Source of the DNA: a virus
Direction: 5' to 3' (one strand)
IMG/VR virus record: IMGVR_UViG_3300027621_000003
Span: 230,915-294,914 of that record
Length of the DNA stretch: 64,000 nt
Part shown: piece by piece, positions 14,963 through 22,287 of the stretch
Position numbering within the stretch: position 1 is the first letter of the stretch
Layout: every line of letters starts with the position of its first letter
The notes under the pieces: model-generated
The model's database searches: none
What the model saw: only the letters and a program-made list of their open reading frames with translations
What the model was told of the DNA's origin: nothing
Position numbers and translations under genes: made by a program

Positions 14963-16429
14963 TTATTGAGTTTTTTTCTTGTAACCCAAAAGATGTTTCA
15001 TTTTGTCCATCTCTTCGTTAATCAATTTACTCTTTTTGTTATCAGATTCGCCAAGTTTATTGAAAAGGCTATCCAAAGAATTATTGTGAGTTTCTTCACC
15101 CGCTTGGTCAACTGGTTGTGGTACTCTATTATAAGACCTATTCTTTTCTGCTCCGTATAAGTTTTTCTTTCTCTTAGCATTAATCTTCTTACCTAAACCT
15201 GTATCAATAGCGTTTCCACCAGCTCCGTTTCCTGTCTTAGAAGAACCTTCAATGTTCGCCTTTAACCAATCTTCATTTGGTTTAATCTCATCGTATTGTA
15301 AGTTTTCCATACCAGGTGAATAAGCAAAGTTCTCAATGTATTCCTCAACAGCACTTGATGGTGTGTATGCCTTCTTAGTCATTTTAGCTAACTCACCATT
15401 ACCTTTTGGAAATTGTGTTGGGTTTGCATCGTACTTACCTTTAGAAGCATCTTTTAAATAAGTCTGCATTTTTTTAGTAACAGATTTAATATAATCATCA
15501 TTTTCAGTCTTTGATGATTTTAATGATTTGTTAGTTACAGGAACCGTAGTCTGTTCGTTAACAATTTTTTCAATCAAATCAATAAGTTCATCCTCTGTAA
15601 GTTGAATTGATTCTTTTACAGGATATGTTTTACCATCAACCTCAAAAGATTTATCACCACTTTTTTTAGCGTTTGCTAAAGCTCCCGAAAATTCATTACC
15701 CTCTTCCATTTCCCCATCTTCTGAGTCTTTTGGGTCTTTGTCAAATCTACCTTGACCAGGTCCAACATAGTGCCAACCTCTAATATCGTCATAATCATAT
15801 CCTATATTTCCTAAATATGGATTTTCTTTTTTATCTTTTTCACGAGCAACTTCAGGGTCTTCCTTTTTACCAAACATTTTCTTGAACATGTTTTCATCAA
15901 CTTCACCCTCACTGAATTCTTTAGATACTTTTCTTTCGTATTTGTCACCAACATTTTTTACTTTGTGTGGTGTTTTAATTTGTTTTTCGTAATCAGCATT
16001 TGGTAACATATCATCATAACTTAAATCATCATCAGTCGCTGTATCACCAAATGAATATTCATTGATGTCTTCTTTAACGAATTTAGTACCTCTATATAAA
16101 GGTTCGTTCTTAGATAATTTGTTTGCCTCAGACCATCCTTGACCATCACTTTTATCATCCCAATTTTCATCAACATCACCTGAAACAATCTCACCATGTT
16201 CAAATCCTGCTTGTGTTTTTGATTTTTGTTTCTTACTTCTTAATTTTTCAAAATCAGCTGCGGTTATTTTACCTTTTGGTTCTGCAACATCAATTTTTTT
16301 CTGACCACCATGAAGTGATTCTGTAATGCCATTTTTAGCTTTGTTAAGTATATTATCAGCTTTAAAACTAATTGCTTCAGCTAAAACTTTTGATACTATT
16401 TCATCAATATGTGTTTCAATGTTTCTCAT
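14963..16429 (-). CDS. Putative internal virion polyprotein (488 aa)
   Basis: The N terminus MRNIETHIDEIVSKVLAE is an amphipathic leader ending in LAE. A second copy of a leader-like motif (IQLTEDELIDLIEKIVNE) lies near residue 275 and resembles the N terminus of the gene at 21677. The C terminus has LINEEMDKMKHLLGYKKK, another motif I associate with phage proteins of this kind. Between these are long low-complexity, charged, probably disordered stretches. I infer a scaffold or internal protein cut by a prohead protease. TATTTATA lies 12 bases before the ATG. Confidence 0.68.
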   Translation of the reverse strand: MRNIETHIDEIVSKVLAEAISFKADNILNKAKNGITESLHGGQKKIDVAEPKGKITAADFEKLRSKKQKSKTQAGFEHGEIVSGDVDENWDDKSDGQGWSEANKLSKNEPLYRGTKFVKEDINEYSFGDTATDDDLSYDDMLPNADYEKQIKTPHKVKNVGDKYERKVSKEFSEGEVDENMFKKMFGKKEDPEVAREKDKKENPYLGNIGYDYDDIRGWHYVGPGQGRFDKDPKDSEDGEMEEGNEFSGALANAKKSGDKSFEVDGKTYPVKESIQLTEDELIDLIEKIVNEQTTVPVTNKSLKSSKTENDDYIKSVTKKMQTYLKDASKGKYDANPTQFPKGNGELAKMTKKAYTPSSAVEEYIENFAYSPGMENLQYDEIKPNEDWLKANIEGSSKTGNGAGGNAIDTGLGKKINAKRKKNLYGAEKNRSYNRVPQPVDQAGEETHNNSLDSLFNKLGESDNKKSKLINEEMDKMKHLLGYKKKTQ

Positions 16430-16441
16430 TGTAATTTTATT

Positions 16442-16449
16442 TATAAATA
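16442..16449 (-). promoter_or_regulatory. TATTTATA box before the 488-aa gene
   Basis: Exact TATTTATA on the minus strand, 12 bases before the ATG at 16429. Confidence 0.45.
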
Positions 16450-16454
16450 CTTTA

Positions 16455-17105
16455 TTATTTTTGTTTAATTGTCTTTAACTCTAATTCGTGTTGAATTATT
16501 GCTTTGATTACGTTTTCATGAATTCCCATTTTTTTAGATAAATTAGTAATTGATTCTTTAACTAACTTATTTTCATATAATTTTAGCGCATTAATATCGC
16601 CTTGATTACAATATGGAAACGTTTGGCATTTCTTTTTTATTTGTACAAATTTACCACCAGGTATTTGAGTTTTAGACGCTCCTCTCCAATTCTTTTTATT
16701 TGGTGCCACCCAACCTGGTGTTGAGTATTGTCCTGATGATGAAGAACTTGTTGCTTCAGTTGTTTCACCACCCTCTATACTTTCCTGAACTTTAGTAACA
16801 GGGTCCTTTGGAGTTGCAAGAGAGAATAAAGGTGCTGAGTATTGTCCTGAAGATGCTGTGCTAGTGGCTTCAACGGCTTCTTTTTTCTTTTTTCCTTGAC
16901 AATGAGCCTTTTGACTAAACCCTTTTGGATTACTGCAGTCAATACTACTTTTATATTTTTGACTCCATTTTTCGTCAATTTCAGTTTCTTCTCCTACAGA
17001 TTTTTTAAAATTATTAAGTTGCTTTGAAGTCTCTGATGTTTTATCAGAATTTCTTCTTAGTGAAGATTCAACACTACTTACCAATTTTTTAGTCATATTA
17101 TCCAT
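16455..17105 (-). CDS. Putative virion-associated protein with duplicated SGQYS motif (216 aa)
   Basis: Contains EKWSQKYKSSIDC, then NPKGFSQKAHCQGKKKK near residues 45-75, a Cys/Lys motif I have seen in phage proteins but cannot name. Two copies of a Ser-rich motif (ATSTASSGQYSAP and ATSSSSSGQYSTP) lie about 45 residues apart. The C terminus has a helical LSKKMGIHENVIKAIIQHEL segment. The ATG overlaps the stop of the 81-aa gene (TAATG). Location among leader-bearing genes suggests a head component. Confidence 0.6.
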   Translation of the reverse strand: MDNMTKKLVSSVESSLRRNSDKTSETSKQLNNFKKSVGEETEIDEKWSQKYKSSIDCSNPKGFSQKAHCQGKKKKEAVEATSTASSGQYSAPLFSLATPKDPVTKVQESIEGGETTEATSSSSSGQYSTPGWVAPNKKNWRGASKTQIPGGKFVQIKKKCQTFPYCNQGDINALKLYENKLVKESITNLSKKMGIHENVIKAIIQHELELKTIKQK

Positions 17106-17350
17106 TACGCATTTTTTAATCTACCTTGCCACATACTTCTTTGTTGGTACATCATACCATAAAATTCTGTAAACATTTTTATGACCAAGTCTTTAATTTC
17201 TTTCTCACTCTTACCTCGTTTCATATCCTTTATGACAATATCCAACAATTTATCCTCAAATTGTTTTACTGTATTTGTCCCAATAAAATCTTTAATTTCT
17301 TTACGAACTAAAGTTTCAATTTCTTTTTTTTCTGGTGCGGTTAGTGCCAT
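17105..17350 (-). CDS. Small helical protein (81 aa)
   Basis: I start at the ATG at 17350 (MALTAPEKKEIETLVRKEI), three bases after an exact TATTTATA box; an upstream in-frame start would run through the box. The protein is all-helical and charged, ending MMYQQRSMWQGRLKNA. I do not know its role; it leads a three-gene run with the two putative internal virion genes. Confidence 0.65.
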   Translation of the reverse strand: MALTAPEKKEIETLVRKEIKDFIGTNTVKQFEDKLLDIVIKDMKRGKSEKEIKDLVIKMFTEFYGMMYQQRSMWQGRLKNA

Positions 17351-17353
17351 GTT

Positions 17354-17361
17354 TATAAATA
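17354..17361 (-). promoter_or_regulatory. TATTTATA box before the 81-aa gene
   Basis: Exact TATTTATA on the minus strand, three bases before the ATG at 17350. Confidence 0.45.
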
Positions 17362-17363
17362 TC

Positions 17364-17795
17364 TTATAAGAACAATATTGATAGAATAACACTTAAAATA
17401 CCACCACCAATTGCAATATTTTTTAATCTTTTTTGTTTATCCGCCTCACTTTTATAAAAATTACCTCTTTCTTCGTGTTCTGCATCAATTTTTTTAATCT
17501 GTTTTACATTATCTTCCAATAAAATAATTTCTTGATTTTTATTTAAAATAATTGTGTCTTGTTGATAATTGACACTATCTAACAAAGAAATTGAGTCTCT
17601 AGCAATTTTAAGTTGATTATAACAATAATCATATTTAACTTTTAATTTGAGCGCGTTCTTTAAAGCACTACATGGAACAATACAATTATCATTTGAAGGT
17701 GTTTGAGAATACACGGATGATATCATCATTAGACATATCATTAATAATATCCAATTCTTCTTTATACTTTTTTTCATAAAATTTAGATTTTTCAT
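17364..17795 (-). CDS. Spanin-like exported protein with C-terminal membrane anchor
   Basis: 143 aa (138 if started at the Met-Lys-Lys at residue 6). A signal peptide (NWILLMICLMMISSVYS-Q) is followed by a periplasmic part with two cysteines, a coiled coil (residues 65-115) and a final hydrophobic segment (GGGILSVILSILFL). It overlaps the upstream membrane/coiled-coil gene by 107 bases in another frame, like Rz/Rz1 pairs. There is no canonical lipobox, so it resembles a unimolecular spanin in topology more than a classical Rz1. Confidence 0.55.
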   Translation of the reverse strand: MKNLNFMKKSIKKNWILLMICLMMISSVYSQTPSNDNCIVPCSALKNALKLKVKYDYCYNQLKIARDSISLLDSVNYQQDTIILNKNQEIILLEDNVKQIKKIDAEHEERGNFYKSEADKQKRLKNIAIGGGILSVILSILFL

Positions 17796-18027
17796 TTAAT
17801 TTTGTTAATTTGTACGACAATTCACCAATTTTTTTTTGTCTATCACTATTTTCTAACCGTAATGAATCATAAAGTTTATTATTGTTTTCTACAATAAGAC
17901 TTAAAGAATCAATTCTTTTTTGAAACGACTTCTCATCAAATTTTGATGGTATTTGTATTTTAGTCAGAATTAAAATTCCAATTAAAATAATAATAATTAG
18001 AATCCAAAAAATTTCTCTATTTTTCAT
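17689..18027 (-). CDS. i-spanin-like membrane coiled-coil protein
   Basis: 112 aa: an N-terminal transmembrane helix (IFWILIIIILIGILIL) then a long coiled coil (residues 40-95). This is the layout of an inner-membrane spanin (Rz). It sits one gene away from the amidase endolysin and overlaps the exported protein downstream, which supports a lysis role. Proof of function is lacking. Confidence 0.6.
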   Translation of the reverse strand: MKNREIFWILIIIILIGILILTKIQIPSKFDEKSFQKRIDSLSLIVENNNKLYDSLRLENSDRQKKIGELSYKLTKLNEKSKFYEKKYKEELDIINDMSNDDIIRVFSNTFK

Positions 18028-18650
18028 TATTGGTCCTCTTCTGAAGTTTGAGTTTTTTTCCTAGCAGCCAATACTTTAGCCCATTTTGTTTTAAACTTTT
18101 GAAAGTATCCTTTAAGTTTTGTAATAAAATTTAAAAACTCATCATCAACTCTACTCATAGTACCATTTATGTAAACACCATTGTTTTCACCAATAGAGTA
18201 GAAAAATTCTAAATCTTGGTCAATAACTTTACCAGACCATTCAACTGATGTTGGGTATACATTTAATGGGTAAAAATCAACCATTTCAGAAACTTCATTT
18301 ATAAACTCATCCATAGTTTCTTGGTAAGCTCTTTTTTCCTCAGTAGTAATTTCTAAATCACCTTTATTTTTACCATGCATTACTAACACACCACCTGATA
18401 CACGATAGGCTTGTTGTTTATCTTCTTTTGGGTTTGCAGACATTTCAAGTTCTTCTTCAGTATCAGCCGCTAAATTAGGTCTTGGACTACCTAAAGTATT
18501 ACTAGCACTTTCATAACCTTCAGAACCTTGTTCAGTAAGTAATCCACTTTTTTTCAAAGTATTTCTAACTTCATTTAATAAGGTGTCATCACCTCTCATT
18601 GCTCTTGATGATTCCAAGAGTTTTTTTATTTCATCATACGAGTTGCTCAT
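18027..18650 (-). CDS. Unknown, possibly virion-associated protein (207 aa)
   Basis: I use the ATG at 18650 (MSNSYDEIKKLLESSRAM); an upstream Met would deepen the overlap with the amidase gene to 44 bases. Residues of about 30-36 read GLLTE-QGS, a possible prohead-protease site. The middle is acidic and disordered, and the C-terminal third looks folded and basic at the end. It lies between the amidase and spanin-like genes. Function unknown. Confidence 0.6.
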   Translation of the reverse strand: MSNSYDEIKKLLESSRAMRGDDTLLNEVRNTLKKSGLLTEQGSEGYESASNTLGSPRPNLAADTEEELEMSANPKEDKQQAYRVSGGVLVMHGKNKGDLEITTEEKRAYQETMDEFINEVSEMVDFYPLNVYPTSVEWSGKVIDQDLEFFYSIGENNGVYINGTMSRVDDEFLNFITKLKGYFQKFKTKWAKVLAARKKTQTSEEDQ

Positions 18651-19239
18651 TTTTAATATATGTTGTAAATTTTTCAAAATTAAATGCCGGACTTACATCG
18701 GTATATATTGTTTCAAAGTTACTTTTGGATACAATCCCACCTAACTTATCTACGTTATCTATCTTTGTATTATGACCAATACACTTTTTTTCTATTTTAT
18801 GTTCTGTTACTAATTTTATACAAAGTTCAGCCGCGGATTGCATTTGAATCTCTGTGTAAGGTTCCCATAAAAAGTAATCTCTCCATTTCTTTTCATAAGC
18901 ACTTCCTTTATAAATATTACCAATCCAGTTAGTGTAATAATCTTTTAACGGAACTTTTTCTAACCAACCAAGATTTTCAAAGGAAACTATAATTGAGTTT
19001 CTATTAAAATTAGGTTCAGTAAAATAATTTGAGTAGGCTTCATCAGAAAGAGTTTGAATTATCTTTCCATCTTTAGTCACAATATAATGTGGAACTCGTT
19101 TAAACTTACCGTTCATTCTATACTTAAGGGACGTTAAGTATTCCTCAACGTCCCTTCCAGTATTTGTCAAAATAATTTGTTTTTTCTTTTTCTGTTTACC
19201 AGAAATATTTGGTGAAAGTCTTTCAACCGTATTAACCAT
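18634..19239 (-). CDS. N-acetylmuramoyl-L-alanine amidase (endolysin)
   Basis: 201 aa with the amidase_2 pattern: VPHYIVTKDGKIIQTLSDEA (first zinc His, Tyr-strand), NRNSIIVSFENLGWL (family usually SI-x-IE-x-EN), the AAELCIKLVTEHKI helix, CIGHNTKID (second His) and TDVSPAFNFEKF at the end, where the TDP-G-x-x-F zinc ligand motif is expected. It should cut the amide bond between MurNAc and L-Ala in peptidoglycan. No signal peptide is visible, so a holin or similar is needed. It overlaps the membrane-protein gene by eight bases. Confidence 0.85.
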   Translation of the reverse strand: MVNTVERLSPNISGKQKKKKQIILTNTGRDVEEYLTSLKYRMNGKFKRVPHYIVTKDGKIIQTLSDEAYSNYFTEPNFNRNSIIVSFENLGWLEKVPLKDYYTNWIGNIYKGSAYEKKWRDYFLWEPYTEIQMQSAAELCIKLVTEHKIEKKCIGHNTKIDNVDKLGGIVSKSNFETIYTDVSPAFNFEKFTTYIKNEQLV

Positions 19240-19981
19240 TTTTTGTATAAATTAACCTTTTAATCTGTCCTTGAGTTCCTTCTTCGGTCACAACTTCTTC
19301 GTCATCAACAAAATACTTTGTAGTTTCGGTTGTTTCAATAAGTTCTTCAATTTTAGATTTTTCCTCAAGATTTTTTAATGCTTCTTCTAAACGCACCAAA
19401 TCTTCAGGTGTTGGGTTTATTTTTTCTTCAACTTGTTCAGCTTCCATCATACCAGCTTTTTTACTCAACTCAATAAGTTCTTCATCTGTCAACACTACCT
19501 TATCTTCGTTGGTTTGAATCTTTGAAGAGTATACTATTAACATATGTGCAAATGTTAAAGAAATAAAGGGTATTAGGCCACCTGTTAAAAATGCTAATAT
19601 TCTTCTATGAGAAACAATGTCAGTAGGTTCAACACCTAAAGGTTCTAATAAACTTGAAATCATATCAATCCAGTTTTTAAAATCAGTACTATTAGGTACA
19701 ATATGTGAGTAAGAATAAAAGAAATTACCAACAAATTGAATTAATGTTACGATTCCAAATGGGATGTAAATAAATTTACCAAATTTAGCCGAAATACCAG
19801 CCAATGCTGCAAGTGCTGCAATCTCTACAGCAACTGATAAATAAATCGCCCAACTCAACGGGTTTGCCATTGAATAAAAGGTTGTTACGTGTGAAATAGA
19901 CACAAACGCAACTAATAGAATTGGAATTAAAAAACTTCCAACAATAATATTATTTAAATTTGATTGTAACCACTTTTTCAT
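19232..19981 (-). CDS. Four-helix membrane protein
   Basis: 249 aa with about four transmembrane segments: residues 10-31 (IIVGSFLIPILLVAFVSIS), 40-62, 68-90 and 128-150, then a charged cytoplasmic tail of about 100 residues with coiled-coil character. It sits one gene upstream of the endolysin and overlaps it, so a holin or lysis-control role is possible; the size and tail are atypical for a holin. Family not recognised. Confidence 0.6.
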   Translation of the reverse strand: MKKWLQSNLNNIIVGSFLIPILLVAFVSISHVTTFYSMANPLSWAIYLSVAVEIAALAALAGISAKFGKFIYIPFGIVTLIQFVGNFFYSYSHIVPNSTDFKNWIDMISSLLEPLGVEPTDIVSHRRILAFLTGGLIPFISLTFAHMLIVYSSKIQTNEDKVVLTDEELIELSKKAGMMEAEQVEEKINPTPEDLVRLEEALKNLEEKSKIEELIETTETTKYFVDDEEVVTEEGTQGQIKRLIYTKNG

Positions 19982-19982
19982 T

Positions 19983-20264
19983 TCACTTGTTTAATTTTTC
20001 AATCTCTTTATCAATTTCAGTTTGTCTTTGGACATCCAACATTTTTCTGTCGGTAGCCTGAATCATTCTTTTTTCTGATTTCAAACCTTCAATTTGTAAA
20101 TCTTTTTTAGTTGGTAGGTTATTTAAAACCTGTCTTTGAGATTCAACTTCTTTTCTCAATTTAGTTACTTCTGAGTTAGTACCACATCCTTTTAATAATA
20201 ATAAAAGGAACAAAACAACCAAGATTTGTTGTTGGTATTTTTTTAATGTTTCTAAAAATTTCAT
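19983..20264 (-). CDS. Membrane-anchored coiled-coil protein (93 aa)
   Basis: An N-terminal hydrophobic helix (ILVVLFLLLLLKGCGTN) is followed by a coiled coil. The Leu-Lys-Gly-Cys at the end of the helix resembles a lipobox, though Lys is unusual there. By layout it could be a further spanin-like protein at the head of the lysis cluster. It is one base from the next gene. Confidence 0.55.
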   Translation of the reverse strand: MKFLETLKKYQQQILVVLFLLLLLKGCGTNSEVTKLRKEVESQRQVLNNLPTKKDLQIEGLKSEKRMIQATDRKMLDVQRQTEIDKEIEKLNK

Positions 20265-20300
20265 AGTTTTTTTATTTTATAATTTAATAATAAATATCAA

Positions 20301-21101
20301 TTACATGTATTCAAATAACTCAGCACTCTCATTTCTTAATTTACGTAGTGCTTTTTCTTTGATTTGACGTACTCTTTCTTTGGTCAAGTTGAAGTCATTA
20401 CCTATATCTTCAAGGGTTCTTGTCTGACCTGAGATACCAAAATAATCTTCTACGATTGCTCTCTCACGCTCATCCAAGATTCTCATGATACCAGTCAACT
20501 TTTCCTTCAGGACATCTTTAGAGTTGAATACTTCGTCAGGCATTGATGTGTTTTGGTCAGCAATCATATCCAACAATGTATCACCTTCATCGTTGATTTG
20601 TTTTTCAAGGTTAACAATAGATGGTAGTGATGTAAACTTATCTGATAGTTCACCACCATTACGGTCAATCAGTTTCTTCTCCTTGAATAGTTCTTGTACA
20701 ACATTTACTGGTAGACGGATAGTACGAGCATGTTCGTTAAGAGACTGTAAGATAGATTGACGAATCCACCACACGGCATATGATATGAAACGAAGTTTTT
20801 TGGTCCAATCAAAGTTTTTGATTGCCTTCAAAAGACCAACGTTACCCTCAGCTACCAAGTCAGACAATTCAAGTCCTTGGTTTTGATATTGTTTGGCTAC
20901 GGTAATAACAAATCGTAGGTTACCTTCCAACAACTCCTTATATATTCGTTCACGCTCTCTTTCGGTTAAATCATTGCCGCAGATACGTTCAGACAATAAA
21001 CGTTCACGCTCAACGGTCATAACCTTGAGTTTACGGATGTCTTTTAAATAGCTTGAAATTTCGTCTTGGTTGATAGGAATCTGTAGGTTTTTATCTTTCA
21101 T
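20301..21101 (-). CDS. Sigma-70 family RNA polymerase sigma factor
   Basis: 266 aa. Region 1.2 (ISSYLKDIRKLKVM), region 2 (LRFVITVAKQYQNQGLELSD, then FISYAVWWIRQSILQSLNEH), region 3 (RTIRLPVNVVQELF) and region 4 (TLEDIGNDFNLTKERVRQIK) are all present. The KQYQNQGL and LDERERAIVEDYFGI stretches look like Bacteroidetes primary sigma factors. It could redirect host polymerase, for example to the TATTTATA boxes. It is smaller than host RpoD and lacks region 1.1. Confidence 0.92.
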   Translation of the reverse strand: MKDKNLQIPINQDEISSYLKDIRKLKVMTVERERLLSERICGNDLTERERERIYKELLEGNLRFVITVAKQYQNQGLELSDLVAEGNVGLLKAIKNFDWTKKLRFISYAVWWIRQSILQSLNEHARTIRLPVNVVQELFKEKKLIDRNGGELSDKFTSLPSIVNLEKQINDEGDTLLDMIADQNTSMPDEVFNSKDVLKEKLTGIMRILDERERAIVEDYFGISGQTRTLEDIGNDFNLTKERVRQIKEKALRKLRNESAELFEYM

Positions 21102-21106
21102 AGTTC

Positions 21107-21622
21107 TTAGTTGTAGTTGTTAAGTATTGCTTTTTCTTGAATGGTCAACGAAGATACGCCTTTTTGGTGGATTTTTTCTAATATGTCATCCAAAGATGGT
21201 TCTTCTTCTTTAATCAAATACTTTTCTTTCAATAGTTGTACCAAATCATCGTCAATATCATCATCCTCGTCATCACCATAGTCAAATTCAAAATTAAATT
21301 CAATTCCACCTGTATTATCAATATTTTTTTCCAAAACACTTAAGTCAAATAAATGTTTAGCATCAACATCATCAAAATTTAATGACATTTTGTCAGGGAA
21401 TTCCTGTAAAATATAAAAAAAGTTATATTCTTTACATAATTCAGCCATAAAAAGTTTTAATTCATCATATGGTACATCCGTATCAAAGTGGAGTACCATA
21501 GAGTTCATAATGAAAAGATATTTTAAATGTCCGTTCTGTATTGGTGTTAATGCTGACGCAAAATTTTCAAGTTCTTCCTTTGAATCAACGTCAACACCCA
21601 TTAAAAAAGTTATATATCTCAT
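21107..21622 (-). CDS. Unknown acidic protein (171 aa)
   Basis: I start at the ATG at 21622 (MRYITFLMGVDVDS); a TTG seven codons upstream lies in the -7 box and is rejected. The protein has a run of Asp/Glu (DYGDDEDDDIDDDL) near residues 115-130. No function recognised. It leads a transcript from a full host-type promoter and ends five bases before the sigma factor gene, so it is probably co-transcribed with it. Confidence 0.65.
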   Translation of the reverse strand: MRYITFLMGVDVDSKEELENFASALTPIQNGHLKYLFIMNSMVLHFDTDVPYDELKLFMAELCKEYNFFYILQEFPDKMSLNFDDVDAKHLFDLSVLEKNIDNTGGIEFNFEFDYGDDEDDDIDDDLVQLLKEKYLIKEEEPSLDDILEKIHQKGVSSLTIQEKAILNNYN

Positions 21623-21640
21623 ATGTGTAGGATTATTATT

Positions 21641-21671
21641 CAAAGATACGATATTTATTTAAAAAACCAAA
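21641..21671 (-). promoter_or_regulatory. Bacteroidetes-type promoter before the sigma operon
   Basis: TTTG, 19 bases, TATCTTTG on the minus strand, 18 bases upstream of the ATG at 21622. It would drive the acidic protein and sigma factor genes, so the sigma gene is probably expressed by host-type polymerase. Confidence 0.75.
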
Positions 21672-21676
21672 CTCAC

Positions 21677-21958
21677 ATGTCAAATATAGTTCGTTTAACA
21701 GAATCACAATTAAAAGACTTAATTAAGTCTATTGTCACTGAAGCCAAGAAAGATGATAACTTCATCCAAAAAGCTGTAGCTAAATCAGAAAAAAAAGGAA
21801 CCAAAGGTAAATTTGGTGAATGGTGTAAAGACAATGGCTTCGGTGAAGAAGTATCAATCAGATGTATTAACAAGGCTATGAAATCAGAAGATAGTGGTGT
21901 TGTTAAAATGGCCAACTTTGCAAAAAATATTGGCGGTTATAAAGGTGCTAAACATTAA
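21677..21958 (+). CDS. Small leader-bearing protein, likely virion (93 aa)
   Basis: Start at the ATG at 21677; the open frame extends upstream but through promoter sequence. The leader reads MSNIVRLTESQLKDLIKSIVTE-AKK, nearly the same as an internal motif of the 488-aa protein. The rest is basic (KGTKGKFGEWCKDNGFGEE, ending NIGGYKGAKH). I infer a small packaged head protein whose leader is removed. A near-match TATTTATT lies 17 bases upstream. Confidence 0.65.
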   Translation: MSNIVRLTESQLKDLIKSIVTEAKKDDNFIQKAVAKSEKKGTKGKFGEWCKDNGFGEEVSIRCINKAMKSEDSGVVKMANFAKNIGGYKGAKH

Positions 21959-21961
21959 TTT

Positions 21962-22252
21962 ATGAAAAAAGTAATCCTATCAGAAGGTGACCTGAAAAAT
22001 CTAATCAGTAAGTCACTAAAAAAAACCTTATTAGAATCGGACTTTTCCGTTGAACCTAATGTTCCTGAAACAAGAAGAGAAACAGGTTTAAAAAATGTAT
22101 TTGGAAGTTATTCCTCTGAAATACCAAATGATGTACTTAGATACATGAGAAAAAACCCAAGACTTATTATCAAAAGACTTATGGAACTTTACGGTGAAAA
22201 ATTTTTTGATTATGTCGGAGAAGTATCAAGTGAAGTAAGAAATAAAGAATAA
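21962..22252 (+). CDS. Small leader-bearing protein, likely virion (96 aa)
   Basis: Begins MKKVILSEGDLKNLISKSLK and then KTLLE-SDF, a related leader ending LLE. The rest is helical and charged (ending FFDYVGEVSSEVRNKE). It is three bases after the previous gene and followed by an intrinsic terminator, so the two plus-strand genes form a short operon. Function inferred only. Confidence 0.65.
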   Translation: MKKVILSEGDLKNLISKSLKKTLLESDFSVEPNVPETRRETGLKNVFGSYSSEIPNDVLRYMRKNPRLIIKRLMELYGEKFFDYVGEVSSEVRNKE

Positions 22253-22253
22253 T

Positions 22254-22287
22254 AAAAAACCCCCAACATAAGAAGGGGGTTTTTTTT
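22254..22287 (+). terminator. Intrinsic terminator
   Basis: A-run, CCCCC, a ten-base loop, GGGGG and a T-run. It sits between convergent genes and, being A-run/T-run symmetrical, can work in both directions. Confidence 0.85.

Noticed and set aside
14927-15160. Plus-strand frame of 77 aa
   Set aside because: It starts in the arm of a terminator hairpin and is antisense to the 488-aa gene.
17364-17795. Lipobox for a classical Rz1 o-spanin
   Set aside because: The cysteines after the signal peptide are not in an L-x-x-C context; the SVYS-Q site suggests signal peptidase I.
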